Below are positions 1-7,818 of a stretch of DNA of 43,101 nucleotides, one piece after another (positions within the stretch are counted from its first letter, which is position 1; the number at the start of each line of letters is the position of its first letter). The notes beneath the pieces were generated by a model. It was not told the DNA's origin. It did not search any database and saw nothing but the letters and a program-made list of their open reading frames with translations. The stretch is taken from positions 1-43,101 of the forward strand of contig JANMDR010000337.1 of the NCBI GenBank assembly GCA_031376425.1, in the 5' to 3' direction. The stretch comes from JANMDR01 sp031376425 (GTDB lineage: Bacteria; Pseudomonadota; Gammaproteobacteria; Burkholderiales; Usitatibacteraceae). The translations under genes and the position numbers were made by a program.

Positions 1-1
1 T

Positions 2-517
2 GCACGTCAACCGGAAAGTGCTGCCGCGCATATGCAGGAGGTGGAAATGACCGCACGCGCGGCATTACAACAAATTCGCGAGGCGGTTTCCGGTATGCGC
101 AATATTAAACTTGCCGCAGAGCTTGAAGACGCACAATCTACACTACTTTCCGCCGGCATTAAATTGAGTCACCAGAAAATCGATCTGGCGCTTTCCAATG
201 CATTAGAAACCACTTTAGCGCTTGCTGTGCGCGAGGCCGTGACCAATATTATTCGTCATTCGAATGCGAAAAACGTGGAGATTAGCTTACAAGGTATGGA
301 GGCTAGCCTGCAGTTATCGTTAGAAATAAAAGATGATGGTAACGGTGGCGAAATTAAATTCGGTAATGGACTCACGGGGATGCGCGAGAGAATAGAGTTA
401 ATCGGCGGGCGACTAGAAGTAAGCAGTACTGCCAACGGCGGCACCTGCTTGGCATTAGTATGTGCAAACGTCACGCCTGAGCTTTCAGAAAAATTAGTGA
501 TAGGCTGCCCAACATGA
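2..517 (+). CDS. Sensor histidine kinase of the NarL/DesK class, 3' end only
   Basis: The reading frame is open from base 2, so the start and the sensor and dimerisation parts lie outside the window. What remains is the end of a HisKA_3-type dimerisation helix followed by a HATPase_c domain. An N-box is seen around REAVTNIIRHS, a D-x-G box at DDGNGG and a G-box at GNGLTGMRERIELIGG. That GLxGMRER form is typical of kinases that partner LuxR/NarL-type regulators. The stop overlaps the start of the response regulator gene (ATGA), so the two are translationally coupled and form a two-component pair. The closest familiar arrangement is DesK/DesR, but the signal cannot be inferred without the missing N-terminus. 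The internal ATG at 32 is not the true start. Confidence 0.9.
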   Translation, partial: ARQPESAAAHMQEVEMTARAALQQIREAVSGMRNIKLAAELEDAQSTLLSAGIKLSHQKIDLALSNALETTLALAVREAVTNIIRHSNAKNVEISLQGMEASLQLSLEIKDDGNGGEIKFGNGLTGMRERIELIGGRLEVSSTANGGTCLALVCANVTPELSEKLVIGCPT

Positions 518-1140
518 TGCGCATCGTTATTGCCGAAGATCAAGCCATGTTGCGCGGTGCGCTAGTAGCGCTGCTTAATTTGGAAGATGATATTGAAGTG
601 GTTGCCCAAGCGGCAGATGGCGAAGCCGCGTGGCAGGCGGTATTGGCGTATCAACCTGACTTATTGGTTTCCGATATTGAAATGCCCAAGCTAACAGGCT
701 TGGAATTAGCCCAGCGATTACACGATCACAAAACTAGGTGCACGTTGGAGCAAGCGCTGACAACGGCAGTTGTTATTGTTACTACTTTTGCCCGCGCCGG
801 ATATTTGCGTCGCGCATTGGATGCGGGAGTGCGCGGTTACTTGCTTAAAGATGCGCCATCAGCACAACTAGCCAAGGCATTGCGGGAAGTGCATAGCGGT
901 GGGCGCGTAATTGACTCACAATTAGCGATGGCCGCATGGACCGAGCAAGACCCTTTAAGTGACCGCGAGCGTCACGTGTTGCGGCTAGCTGGTGAAGGCG
1001 TAAGCTCAGCCGAAATCGCTAAACAATTGAACCTAAGCCAAGGCACTGTACGCAATTATTTATCTGAATCTATGAGTAAACTAGGTGCAGCCAATCGTAT
1101 TGAAGCTTATCGTATGGCGCGGCAACAAGGGTGGTTGTAG
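514..1140 (+). CDS. NarL/LuxR-family response regulator (DesR-like)
   Basis: 208 residues with a receiver domain followed by a LuxR-type helix-turn-helix. Receiver residues are in place: acidic pair E8/D9, phosphoacceptor D54 in SDIEMP, T90/T91 and K112 in LLKDAP. The C-terminal LSDRERHVLRLAGEG...IAKQLNLSQGTVRNYLS block (about 147-190) is the classic GerE/LuxR DNA-binding helix set. It overlaps the kinase gene by 4 bases and is its cognate output. The family acts as a phosphorylation-dependent transcription factor, here most like DesR-type regulators. The target genes are not evident, because the genes immediately downstream lie on the other strand. A second ATG directly follows the first, so the start could be 3 bases later. 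Confidence 0.93.
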   Translation: MMRIVIAEDQAMLRGALVALLNLEDDIEVVAQAADGEAAWQAVLAYQPDLLVSDIEMPKLTGLELAQRLHDHKTRCTLEQALTTAVVIVTTFARAGYLRRALDAGVRGYLLKDAPSAQLAKALREVHSGGRVIDSQLAMAAWTEQDPLSDRERHVLRLAGEGVSSAEIAKQLNLSQGTVRNYLSESMSKLGAANRIEAYRMARQQGWL

Positions 1141-1184
1141 TGGCGTAAAACAATGCTGCTACTTTTGAAAACGCGCCAGAGGCC

Positions 1185-2609
1185 CTATTTATTGCTATCT
1201 TCAGACAGTATTTGCCCCATTGACTTGCCACTTTTGGCGAGTAATTCGCGACCCACCGCGCGTTCGCCATAACGTAATGTGCGTTGTAAATAAGTGTTTA
1301 GCGCATCTACGTTTTCGCAGTTTAATTTGATGTTGCCAGCGACTTGCTCATTATGCAATTGGGTCGCAACAAGGCGTTCATCGCGCAAGGCGTTTAAACG
1401 GGTGCTGTCCCACTTTAGCGCTTTGCCTATGTCCGCAGCAGCGAGTAAGGCGGCGAGGGAGGTTTCGAAGCGCACAATTTTGTTGGCGATGGCGCTGCAG
1501 TTTAAACGGCGCTTCTCACTACCGTAATGGGCCGCGCCGCAATAGCCTGCTAAACCTTGTGGCGGTGCCAGAGCATGCTGCAAGCCCAAAAGTTCATACG
1601 CCAAGGTAGCTTGGGCAAATGGCGCTAGTGCTTTTATATTGTCCTCATCAAAAAGGTTATTCACGGTAGGGTAGCGTGAGGTATAGTCGCTCGCAGCAAG
1701 TGCCCGGCTGATTGCGGTTTCCACCCCCGTTTGCTCGTCACGCAATTCAAAAACCTTCCCAGCGCTTGCGGCATTAGCAGCATTTGGCTGGGCTGCCAGC
1801 AACAGCCAAGGCACAGCATTATCGCTATCCATTGCTGCCCATTGCGCCACGGTGATGGCGGCGCAGGCAGGTTGGATATTGGTGGCGGTAGCAGACCCAT
1901 TTTCATTTTCAATGAGATCACGTGCCCCGTCAATATTGCAGGCGTATACGGCGGCGGCATAAATGCTGGTATCGTTTTTTGCCAAAGCTAATTTTACTAG
2001 GGGTATCACCGCGCTTTGAGTTGCTTTTACCATTGATTTTTGTAAAGCAATCGCCTCTTTGGCAGCACAAGACTCATTACTTTGGCACAAACCCTTTTGC
2101 CGCACTTCCGCTCGTTGCGCGGCCGCTACCTCTATGGCTTGCCAGTTAGCGCGTAGAACCTGCATATAAAGCCCCAGGGCTTGATCAGCAGGTACGGCGC
2201 TTTGCAATAAGCGTTGTACCGGCTGCGCTAACGCAGCATTGGTATTGGTCATGCTGATAGCATTGGGAGCGGCACGTACTTCAGCTACTTCTGATGGTGA
2301 AAGGCCGCAAATCGCTAACTCAGAATTATTATAGATTTCAGCAAGTAGGGGTGCGCCGACGGACATCGCCGAACGCGGCTTTGTTGGCAATGGATACGCA
2401 GTTGGGTTTGTATGGGCATCGCTTCGCAACACATCAGAACCGGCTGTGGATGCACTATTAACAGGCGTTTTCGGCGCATTTTCAGCCGTAGTGACCGGCG
2501 CAGTTTCTTGTGAGAGTAATACTAATTTATAAATACCAAGACCTAAAAAAAGTAAAACCGCGCCGAGTATTAATATAGCGCGTAACCATTGTGGCAGCCA
2601 ATTATTCAA
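1185..2609 (-). CDS. Membrane-anchored envelope protein of unknown function
   Basis: 474 residues that I do not recognise as a family. It has a short cytoplasmic start, one hydrophobic helix (about residues 9-32, LRAILILGAVLLFLGLGIY) and then a Pro/Thr/Ala-rich linker to about residue 85. A large Ala-rich, probably helical domain follows, presumably periplasmic. It carries scattered cysteines, some close together (CQSNESC, YCGAAH...NC), which is compatible with disulfides outside the cytoplasm. Its start overlaps the end of the upstream YhhY-like gene by 4 bases (ATGA), so the two form an opposite-strand operon that converges on the response regulator gene. No signal peptidase or lipobox cleavage site is visible, so it is probably N-terminally anchored. 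The coding frame is well supported, the function is not. Confidence 0.8.
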   Translation of the reverse strand: MNNWLPQWLRAILILGAVLLFLGLGIYKLVLLSQETAPVTTAENAPKTPVNSASTAGSDVLRSDAHTNPTAYPLPTKPRSAMSVGAPLLAEIYNNSELAICGLSPSEVAEVRAAPNAISMTNTNAALAQPVQRLLQSAVPADQALGLYMQVLRANWQAIEVAAAQRAEVRQKGLCQSNESCAAKEAIALQKSMVKATQSAVIPLVKLALAKNDTSIYAAAVYACNIDGARDLIENENGSATATNIQPACAAITVAQWAAMDSDNAVPWLLLAAQPNAANAASAGKVFELRDEQTGVETAISRALAASDYTSRYPTVNNLFDEDNIKALAPFAQATLAYELLGLQHALAPPQGLAGYCGAAHYGSEKRRLNCSAIANKIVRFETSLAALLAAADIGKALKWDSTRLNALRDERLVATQLHNEQVAGNIKLNCENVDALNTYLQRTLRYGERAVGRELLAKSGKSMGQILSEDSNK

Positions 2610-3112
2610 GCGCCTGCCTTGACTATTATGCGTGCCATCATATGCGCATCCGCGTATTGCCCATTACGAAAGGCATAGTGGCGCATCGTGCCTTCAATGG
2701 TAAAACCATATTTCTGGTAAAGCGCGATTGCGGGTAGATTACTGGTGTACACACTTAACTCAATCCGCGTGGCTTGGAGCCAGTTATCGGCAAGATTTAG
2801 TCCAGCCTCTACCAACGCTGCACCCACGCCACGGCGCGTATAGGCGTCGTGCACGGCCATACCCAGCCCATATACATGGCGCATCCGTGGTGACTTGCTC
2901 ACCACATGCAGCCCTAAATTTCCGATCACTTTATCGTCAAGTACGGCTACTAATAAATGATCGCCCTTGGGAAACTCTGCCAAGCGGGTTTTCCACATTT
3001 CCAGTGAAGGTAGAGGCAGTTGCAAGGTGTTAGCTTGTGCTAATGGCTGCGCCATCATTTCGCATAGGGCAGCATAGTCGCCAGGTTCGACGGCGCGGAT
3101 TGTTATGGGCAT
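2606..3112 (-). CDS. GNAT acetyltransferase, YhhY-like
   Basis: 168 residues when started at the ATG whose first base is 3112. That ATG has an AAGGTG ribosome-binding site 4 bases upstream, and the protein then begins directly with the family strand MPITIRAVEPGDY. A longer in-frame start at 3154 lacks these features. The whole length follows the E. coli YhhY (amino-acid N-acetyltransferase) pattern: NTLQLPLPS near the start, TRRGVGAAL acetyl-CoA loop, DNWLQATRIEL, NLPAIALYQKYGF and a closing GQYADAHMMAR. The family transfers an acetyl group from acetyl-CoA to small amines or amino acids in the cytoplasm. The substrate here is inferred only from resemblance. It overlaps the downstream envelope-protein gene by 4 bases. 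Confidence 0.88.
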   Translation of the reverse strand: MPITIRAVEPGDYAALCEMMAQPLAQANTLQLPLPSLEMWKTRLAEFPKGDHLLVAVLDDKVIGNLGLHVVSKSPRMRHVYGLGMAVHDAYTRRGVGAALVEAGLNLADNWLQATRIELSVYTSNLPAIALYQKYGFTIEGTMRHYAFRNGQYADAHMMARIIVKAGA

Positions 3113-3198
3113 AGACACCTTTTCGTATGGCACAAATTTTATTGTAAACATCATTGCAGCATTGATTGCCGAAGTTGAGCGATGAGGTTACCATCGAA

Positions 3199-3207
3199 TG
3201 ATATAAT
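3199..3207 (+). promoter_or_regulatory. Extended -10 promoter for the PstS-like/hybrid kinase operon
   Basis: TGATATAAT is a perfect extended -10 (TGn + TATAAT) in the 151-base divergent gap upstream of the binding-protein gene at 3264. TTGAGC at 3175 lies 21 bases upstream, too far for a normal -35, so the extended -10 would carry the activity. The predicted 5' leader is about 50 bases. Confidence 0.55.
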
Positions 3208-3263
3208 AAGTTGTGTTTGCGCTATATGAAGCGACGTGAAAATAGATGCGATAAGAAAGCAAA

Positions 3264-4127
3264 ATGAAACCGCTTAAATTTACAATTTCCTCACAAAAAA
3301 TCGCGTCATTCATTATTGTTTTGCTCACGCTTTTTTTCTCTCCTTCCGTGTTCGCAGAGAAATTATTACTAGGCGGATCGGGTTCAACAACGGCGCTGGT
3401 GAAACTGCTCGCAGACGCGTATAACAAAAAAAATCCGCAAGATATGGTGACGGTAGCACCGGCGCTGGGTAGGTCAGGCGGCATAAAGGCGTTACAAGCA
3501 AAATCAATTGATATTGCATTGATGGCAAAGCCGCTAACAGAGAGTGAGCGGCAATTGACAAGTGCTGTGAATACTGAGTTTGCGCGTACACCAGTGGTAT
3601 TTGCGATTGCCACCAGTAATCCGAAAAATGATATTACCTTGTCCGAAATTGAAGCACTGTACACGACGCCGGATTTGAACTGGCCAGACGGTACGCGCGT
3701 GCGTTTGGTGTTGCGCCCGAGTACCGATATCGATAGCGAAATTGTTTCCGGAATTTCAACGGGTGTGGCTAACGCGTTGGTGACGGCGGCGGCACGTCCC
3801 GGCGCACTTATTGCGGCAACGGATGAAGACGCAATTACGGCTATTCAGCGTTTGCCTGGTGCCTTCGGCGTTACTACATTAGGACAAATACTAGTCGATA
3901 AGCGTCCCTTAAAAGCGCTTTCAATTGACCTTAAAGTGCCGAGCGCAGCAGCGATTAAATCGGGAAGTTATCCTTATTTTAAGCGCCATTTTTTTGCTGT
4001 ACCGCAGAGCACGAGTGTTGGTGCAGGTGCCATAACTAAGCGCTTTCTTGCGTTTGTTTTTTCTGCAGAAGGACAAAATCTACTTGCCACTCACGGTTGC
4101 TGGGTTGGCGAGTTCAAAGGCACTTAA
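3264..4127 (+). CDS. PstS-like periplasmic substrate-binding protein (orphan)
   Basis: 287 residues with a clear Sec signal peptide, a hydrophobic core at about 13-27 and likely cleavage after VFA (residue 31). The mature part starts as a PBP type-2 fold with the GGSGST loop (37-42), which in PstS-family proteins contacts an oxyanion. It continues with GRSGGIKALQAKSIDIALMAKPL and a C-terminal LAFVFSAEGQNLLATHG segment typical of PBP-like family 2. There are no pst permease or ATPase genes nearby. Instead a hybrid histidine kinase starts 3 bases after its stop. The natural reading is a periplasmic ligand sensor feeding that kinase, in the manner of LuxP-LuxQ-type pairs. That role is inferred, and phosphate or another oxyanion as ligand is only suggested by fold. 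Confidence 0.88.
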   Translation: MKPLKFTISSQKIASFIIVLLTLFFSPSVFAEKLLLGGSGSTTALVKLLADAYNKKNPQDMVTVAPALGRSGGIKALQAKSIDIALMAKPLTESERQLTSAVNTEFARTPVVFAIATSNPKNDITLSEIEALYTTPDLNWPDGTRVRLVLRPSTDIDSEIVSGISTGVANALVTAAARPGALIAATDEDAITAIQRLPGAFGVTTLGQILVDKRPLKALSIDLKVPSAAAIKSGSYPYFKRHFFAVPQSTSVGAGAITKRFLAFVFSAEGQNLLATHGCWVGEFKGT

Positions 4128-4130
4128 GTT

Positions 4131-6755
4131 TTGGTCACGTCTGCATCCAGTGCCGACAAGGGCTCATTACCAGCGCTTACCGCGATCACGGTGGCGTTTT
4201 GTGTGCTTTTTGCAATTGTGCCTCCGACAATTTCTTACCTGTTCGAACATGCGCGTTTGGCATCGGATTTGCGCATCGAGGCGCTAACGCGAGCGCGCGC
4301 CATCAATGCTCTGATCTTGCGTGAACCGCAGTTTTGGCGGTTTATGCAAAATGAGCTGTTCGTCGTGCTGGATAACGAACTAACCGATATTCCGGCACTG
4401 GCAACGCGCATCGTGTATACCGAAAGCGGTACTGACGCTATTGTTGCTGAGCGCTTAGGTGGGGTAGGGCGTGTAGGTGGGATGGCGAACGGTGGGTTGA
4501 CCCTAACCCAATCAGTCATACTCTATGATACTGGCAAGGTTATCGGGCGCGTTGAGGCAATTGCGTCGCAGCGCCCGTTGCTGATGCACACAGCTGCGGT
4601 TGGCTTGGCGACAACGCTCTTGGCGTTTTTGCTGTTCTGGGTAGTGCGTAGCTTGCCACTGGCCGCCTTGCGTCGTACGCTCCGTGAGCTAAGTGCCGAG
4701 TCGGCACGCGCTGAGCAGGCCAATCAAGCGAAGTCGGCATTTTTGGCCAGTATGAGTCACGAAATTCGGACGCCGATGAATGGTGTAATTGGCATGACAG
4801 GACTGTTGCTGGATACAAAACTTGATGATGAGCAACGCGAGTATGTAGAAACTATCCGTATTAGTGGCGCTAGTTTATTGACCATCATTAACGAGGTGCT
4901 CGATTTTTCAAAAATTGAATCCGGTAAAATGGAGTTAGAAACTCAGCCATTCGAACTTGCCCGCTGCATTGAAGATGTCTTTAGTCTAGTTGCACCGCAG
5001 GCGCAGCCTAAAGGTTTGGATTTACTCTATCTAGTAGAAAACGATGTGCCCGCGTGGATTGACGGTGACGTGAATCGCTTGCGCCAAGTGCTTATCAATC
5101 TGGTGAACAATGGGGTTAAATTTACGACGCATGGCGAAATCTATGTGCGGGTGGCGAAGTTAAGCGGTGATGCTGAACAATTAACGCTCGCCGTTTCGGT
5201 GCGTGATACTGGCATGGGTATCGCAGTTGAAAAGCAGGCTGAACTTTTTCAACCTTTTTATCAATTAGATGCCAGCACATCGCGTAAGTTCGGCGGAACA
5301 GGACTTGGTCTGGCAATTTCTTCGCGTCTGGTAAAATTGATGGGGGGGGAGATTAACGTCACCAGCAGTTTAGGGAAGGGCGCTACCTTTGATTTTACGC
5401 TACGCACGCGACCGGTACCGGCAATGGCAGTACGGTACTCGCAATCGGATGAATTTTCGATCCAAGGTAAAAGCATATTGTTGGTCGATGATAATGTCAC
5501 GGCACTGAATATACTTAGTACTGTTGTGCGCCGCTGGGGTTTAACCTGCCAAATTGCCGCCTCACCTAGTGCCGCGCTAGAAATATTGCGTAGCAACGCT
5601 AAGTTTGATGCAGCCATTTTTGATTACCACATGCCTGGCATGGACGGCGTGGAGCTTGCACGTGAAACACGACTTATTCAAGGGCGCTGGTCGCTGCCCT
5701 TGGTGCTTTTTTCATCGTCCGATCCGGCACATGAAACAGCGGGTGGCGATACGCTTTTTGCGGTGCGTATTGCAAAGCCATTACGCCAGTCACTTTTATT
5801 TGAGGCCTTGGTTGAGGTATTAAGCGGCAGTCGCAGCGTAACGGTTAAAGAGGTAGAAAAAGCAATCTCAGCCGAGGAGCGCGCACGCCGTGCGCAAGTA
5901 CGGATACTGGTGGCCGAAGATAACACGGTTAATTTGCGCTTAATCACCTTGATGTTAGGCAAGCTTGCCTACCGTGCGGATATGGCGGCAAACGGCATCG
6001 AAGCAGTGCAAGCGGTACAACGTCAAGACTACAATATTATTTTGATGGATGTGCAAATGCCGGAAATGGATGGTCTGGAGGCCACGCGTCTGATTCGCGC
6101 GCAGAACGGGCTCAGTCAACCGCATATCATCGCCGTTACTGCCAACGTGATGGAAGAAGACCGCCGTCGTTATACTGAGGCTGGGATGAACGGTTTTCTA
6201 GCAAAACCCTTTACCGTCGATGAGTTAGCTGCGGTACTTTCAGTTGCAATTGGCGATAGTATGGGAAGCTTTAGTAGGAGCCATCCAGCGCAGCCGCAAA
6301 AATTTGGAAACAGTGAACGCTTAAGGTCAGACGCGGTACCGCCAGCGCGGACTGTACCTGCAATAAATGCAGCAGAGGGTGTGAAAGATATTGCTAAAAA
6401 CGCACCAGCTCTGCTCGATGTGTTGCGTGTTGAAGAAATTATTGATTTAGTCAATGACGGCGTCGATGATGTTTTCACCGGTATGCTGCTTAGTTTGCAA
6501 CGTGATATTGATGAATTCCACGCGCTGATTGCTGAAAAAAATCCTACAGCAGATGCGGTGTGTCGCGCCGCCCACGGCTTGAAGGGCTCAAGCCGCAGCA
6601 TGGGGGCGCAAGCATTAGGGGAGCTATTTGCAGAAAGTGAGCGTTTTGGCTTGGCTGACGATATATTGGCAGTGAAGCGGGTGATGGCCGAGAACCCATT
6701 GCTGGCGAGTCAATCGTTGGAAGCGATGGCTACCATAGCAAAATCCAAGCGTTGA
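4131..6755 (+). CDS. Tripartite hybrid histidine kinase (HK-REC-REC-Hpt), BarA-like layout
   Basis: 874 residues. The only start that keeps the first membrane helix is the TTG at 4131, three bases after the PstS-like gene's stop, with AAAGG about 10 bases upstream. Order: TM1 (about 15-37), a roughly 115-residue extracytoplasmic part, TM2 (about 153-172), HisKA with H210 in SMSHEIRTPMNG, HATPase (N327, DTGMGI, KFGGTGLGL), REC1 with D498 in FDYHMPGMDG, REC2 with D640 in MDVQMPEMDG, then a C-terminal Hpt domain with H815 in AAHGLKGSS. All phosphotransfer residues are present, so it can run a full phosphorelay to a response regulator that is not encoded beside it. The small periplasmic part suits docking of the co-encoded binding protein. 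A run of eight G bases lies inside the ATPase region (5342-5349). Confidence 0.93.
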   Translation: MVTSASSADKGSLPALTAITVAFCVLFAIVPPTISYLFEHARLASDLRIEALTRARAINALILREPQFWRFMQNELFVVLDNELTDIPALATRIVYTESGTDAIVAERLGGVGRVGGMANGGLTLTQSVILYDTGKVIGRVEAIASQRPLLMHTAAVGLATTLLAFLLFWVVRSLPLAALRRTLRELSAESARAEQANQAKSAFLASMSHEIRTPMNGVIGMTGLLLDTKLDDEQREYVETIRISGASLLTIINEVLDFSKIESGKMELETQPFELARCIEDVFSLVAPQAQPKGLDLLYLVENDVPAWIDGDVNRLRQVLINLVNNGVKFTTHGEIYVRVAKLSGDAEQLTLAVSVRDTGMGIAVEKQAELFQPFYQLDASTSRKFGGTGLGLAISSRLVKLMGGEINVTSSLGKGATFDFTLRTRPVPAMAVRYSQSDEFSIQGKSILLVDDNVTALNILSTVVRRWGLTCQIAASPSAALEILRSNAKFDAAIFDYHMPGMDGVELARETRLIQGRWSLPLVLFSSSDPAHETAGGDTLFAVRIAKPLRQSLLFEALVEVLSGSRSVTVKEVEKAISAEERARRAQVRILVAEDNTVNLRLITLMLGKLAYRADMAANGIEAVQAVQRQDYNIILMDVQMPEMDGLEATRLIRAQNGLSQPHIIAVTANVMEEDRRRYTEAGMNGFLAKPFTVDELAAVLSVAIGDSMGSFSRSHPAQPQKFGNSERLRSDAVPPARTVPAINAAEGVKDIAKNAPALLDVLRVEEIIDLVNDGVDDVFTGMLLSLQRDIDEFHALIAEKNPTADAVCRAAHGLKGSSRSMGAQALGELFAESERFGLADDILAVKRVMAENPLLASQSLEAMATIAKSKR

Positions 6756-6797
6756 TCAAAATAGCATCGGGTGATGCGCTAAACTTATCATAGACGG

Positions 6798-6826
6798 TTG
6801 GATAGACAGTTGGCTTATAGAATAAT
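6798..6826 (+). promoter_or_regulatory. Possible sigma-70 promoter for the PhnD-like gene
   Basis: TTGGAT and AATAAT are separated by 17 bases in the 86-base gap before the gene at 6842. The -10 matches 5 of 6 consensus positions and the -35 only 3. It would place a transcription start close to the AGGGGG ribosome-binding site at 6831-6836, so it is only tentative. Confidence 0.3.
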
Positions 6827-6841
6827 AATTAGGGGGTTTTG

Positions 6842-7765
6842 ATGGCAAAATTATCGCGCAATGTTTTTGGACGCTACGCTTTTACACATTATGTGCAATC
6901 GAGTTTTTGCTTTTTTTTCGTGTGTGCAAGCTTCGTTTTTTCGGCAGTGGACGCTAACACCACGGCAACGGGCACTGTCGCTGCACCTGTGCCAGCAGCA
7001 ACATTCACCATTGGTGTAGTGCCTAATGTGAGCGCTCGGGTGATCCTTACTAATTATCAACCCATGCGTGACTACTTTGCGCGCGTACTCAAGACCAATG
7101 TAGAAATTGCCACAGCTGCCGATTTTGTTTCCTTTAACGCGGCCAGTCAACGTGGCGATTATCAACTGGTCATCACCCCAGCCAACCTCGGGCGCGTGGC
7201 ACAGCTGGACGCGAACTTAACGGTAGTGGCAAGCTATGAGCCACCTATTCCGGCCTTGCTTGTTACTGGCGTTACAAATACCAACGACGCACTAGAACAG
7301 CTCAAGGGTAAGTCTTTGGCGCTAGCTAATCCGCAATCACTACTTGCGCTCACGGGTTTAAGGTGGTTGCGAGAACAAGGTCTAGTGGCTGGGCGCGACT
7401 TCAATATCGTGCGTGCAGGCAATGACGATAGTTTAGGAACCCTGATTCGTACCGGCGATGCACCGCTGGCGATGATGAGTATGGGAGAATTTAAAACCAT
7501 CGGTGAGGCAACACGAAAAAATCTGCGTATCGTGCGTGAGTTTGCAAAAGTACCGAGCTTTTTAGTCATGACGCATCCTAATCTCAGTGCCGAGTTACAG
7601 CAGCAAATTAAAACACTCATTTTGCAATTTCCACAGTCGGAAGAAGGGAAGAAGTTTTTCACCCTCTCCGGCGTGGCGAATATTCGCGCTATCGCGCCTG
7701 CAGAATTAACTGCGCTTGATGTTTTTGTAGCGCAAACGCGGGCGGGGCTTGCGGCCAGCAAATAA
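6842..7765 (+). CDS. PhnD-like periplasmic binding protein (orphan)
   Basis: 307 residues from the ATG at 6842, chosen because AGGGGG lies 5 bases upstream. An in-frame TTG one codon earlier adds nothing. An N-terminal hydrophobic stretch (about 19-35) is a signal peptide or anchor. The mature part follows the phosphonate-type binding protein pattern: FTIGVVPN near the start, NYQPMRDYFARVLKTNVEI, a FNAASQRGDYQLVITPANL segment, and LKGKSLALANPQS. PhnD proteins normally bind phosphonates or phosphite for an ABC transporter. No transporter genes are present. The gene sits directly upstream of a hybrid kinase with two transmembrane helices, so a sensory role is more likely. The ligand is unknown. 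Confidence 0.87.
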   Translation: MAKLSRNVFGRYAFTHYVQSSFCFFFVCASFVFSAVDANTTATGTVAAPVPAATFTIGVVPNVSARVILTNYQPMRDYFARVLKTNVEIATAADFVSFNAASQRGDYQLVITPANLGRVAQLDANLTVVASYEPPIPALLVTGVTNTNDALEQLKGKSLALANPQSLLALTGLRWLREQGLVAGRDFNIVRAGNDDSLGTLIRTGDAPLAMMSMGEFKTIGEATRKNLRIVREFAKVPSFLVMTHPNLSAELQQQIKTLILQFPQSEEGKKFFTLSGVANIRAIAPAELTALDVFVAQTRAGLAASK

Positions 7766-7818
7766 GTTGTATTGATAAAAAGTTATGTAAGCGGAAAAGT
7801 TATATAAGTAAAGCATTC

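Noticed and set aside
1141..1184. Terminator between the converging response regulator and envelope-protein genes
   Set aside because: No stable stem with a T-run could be drawn in these 44 bases.
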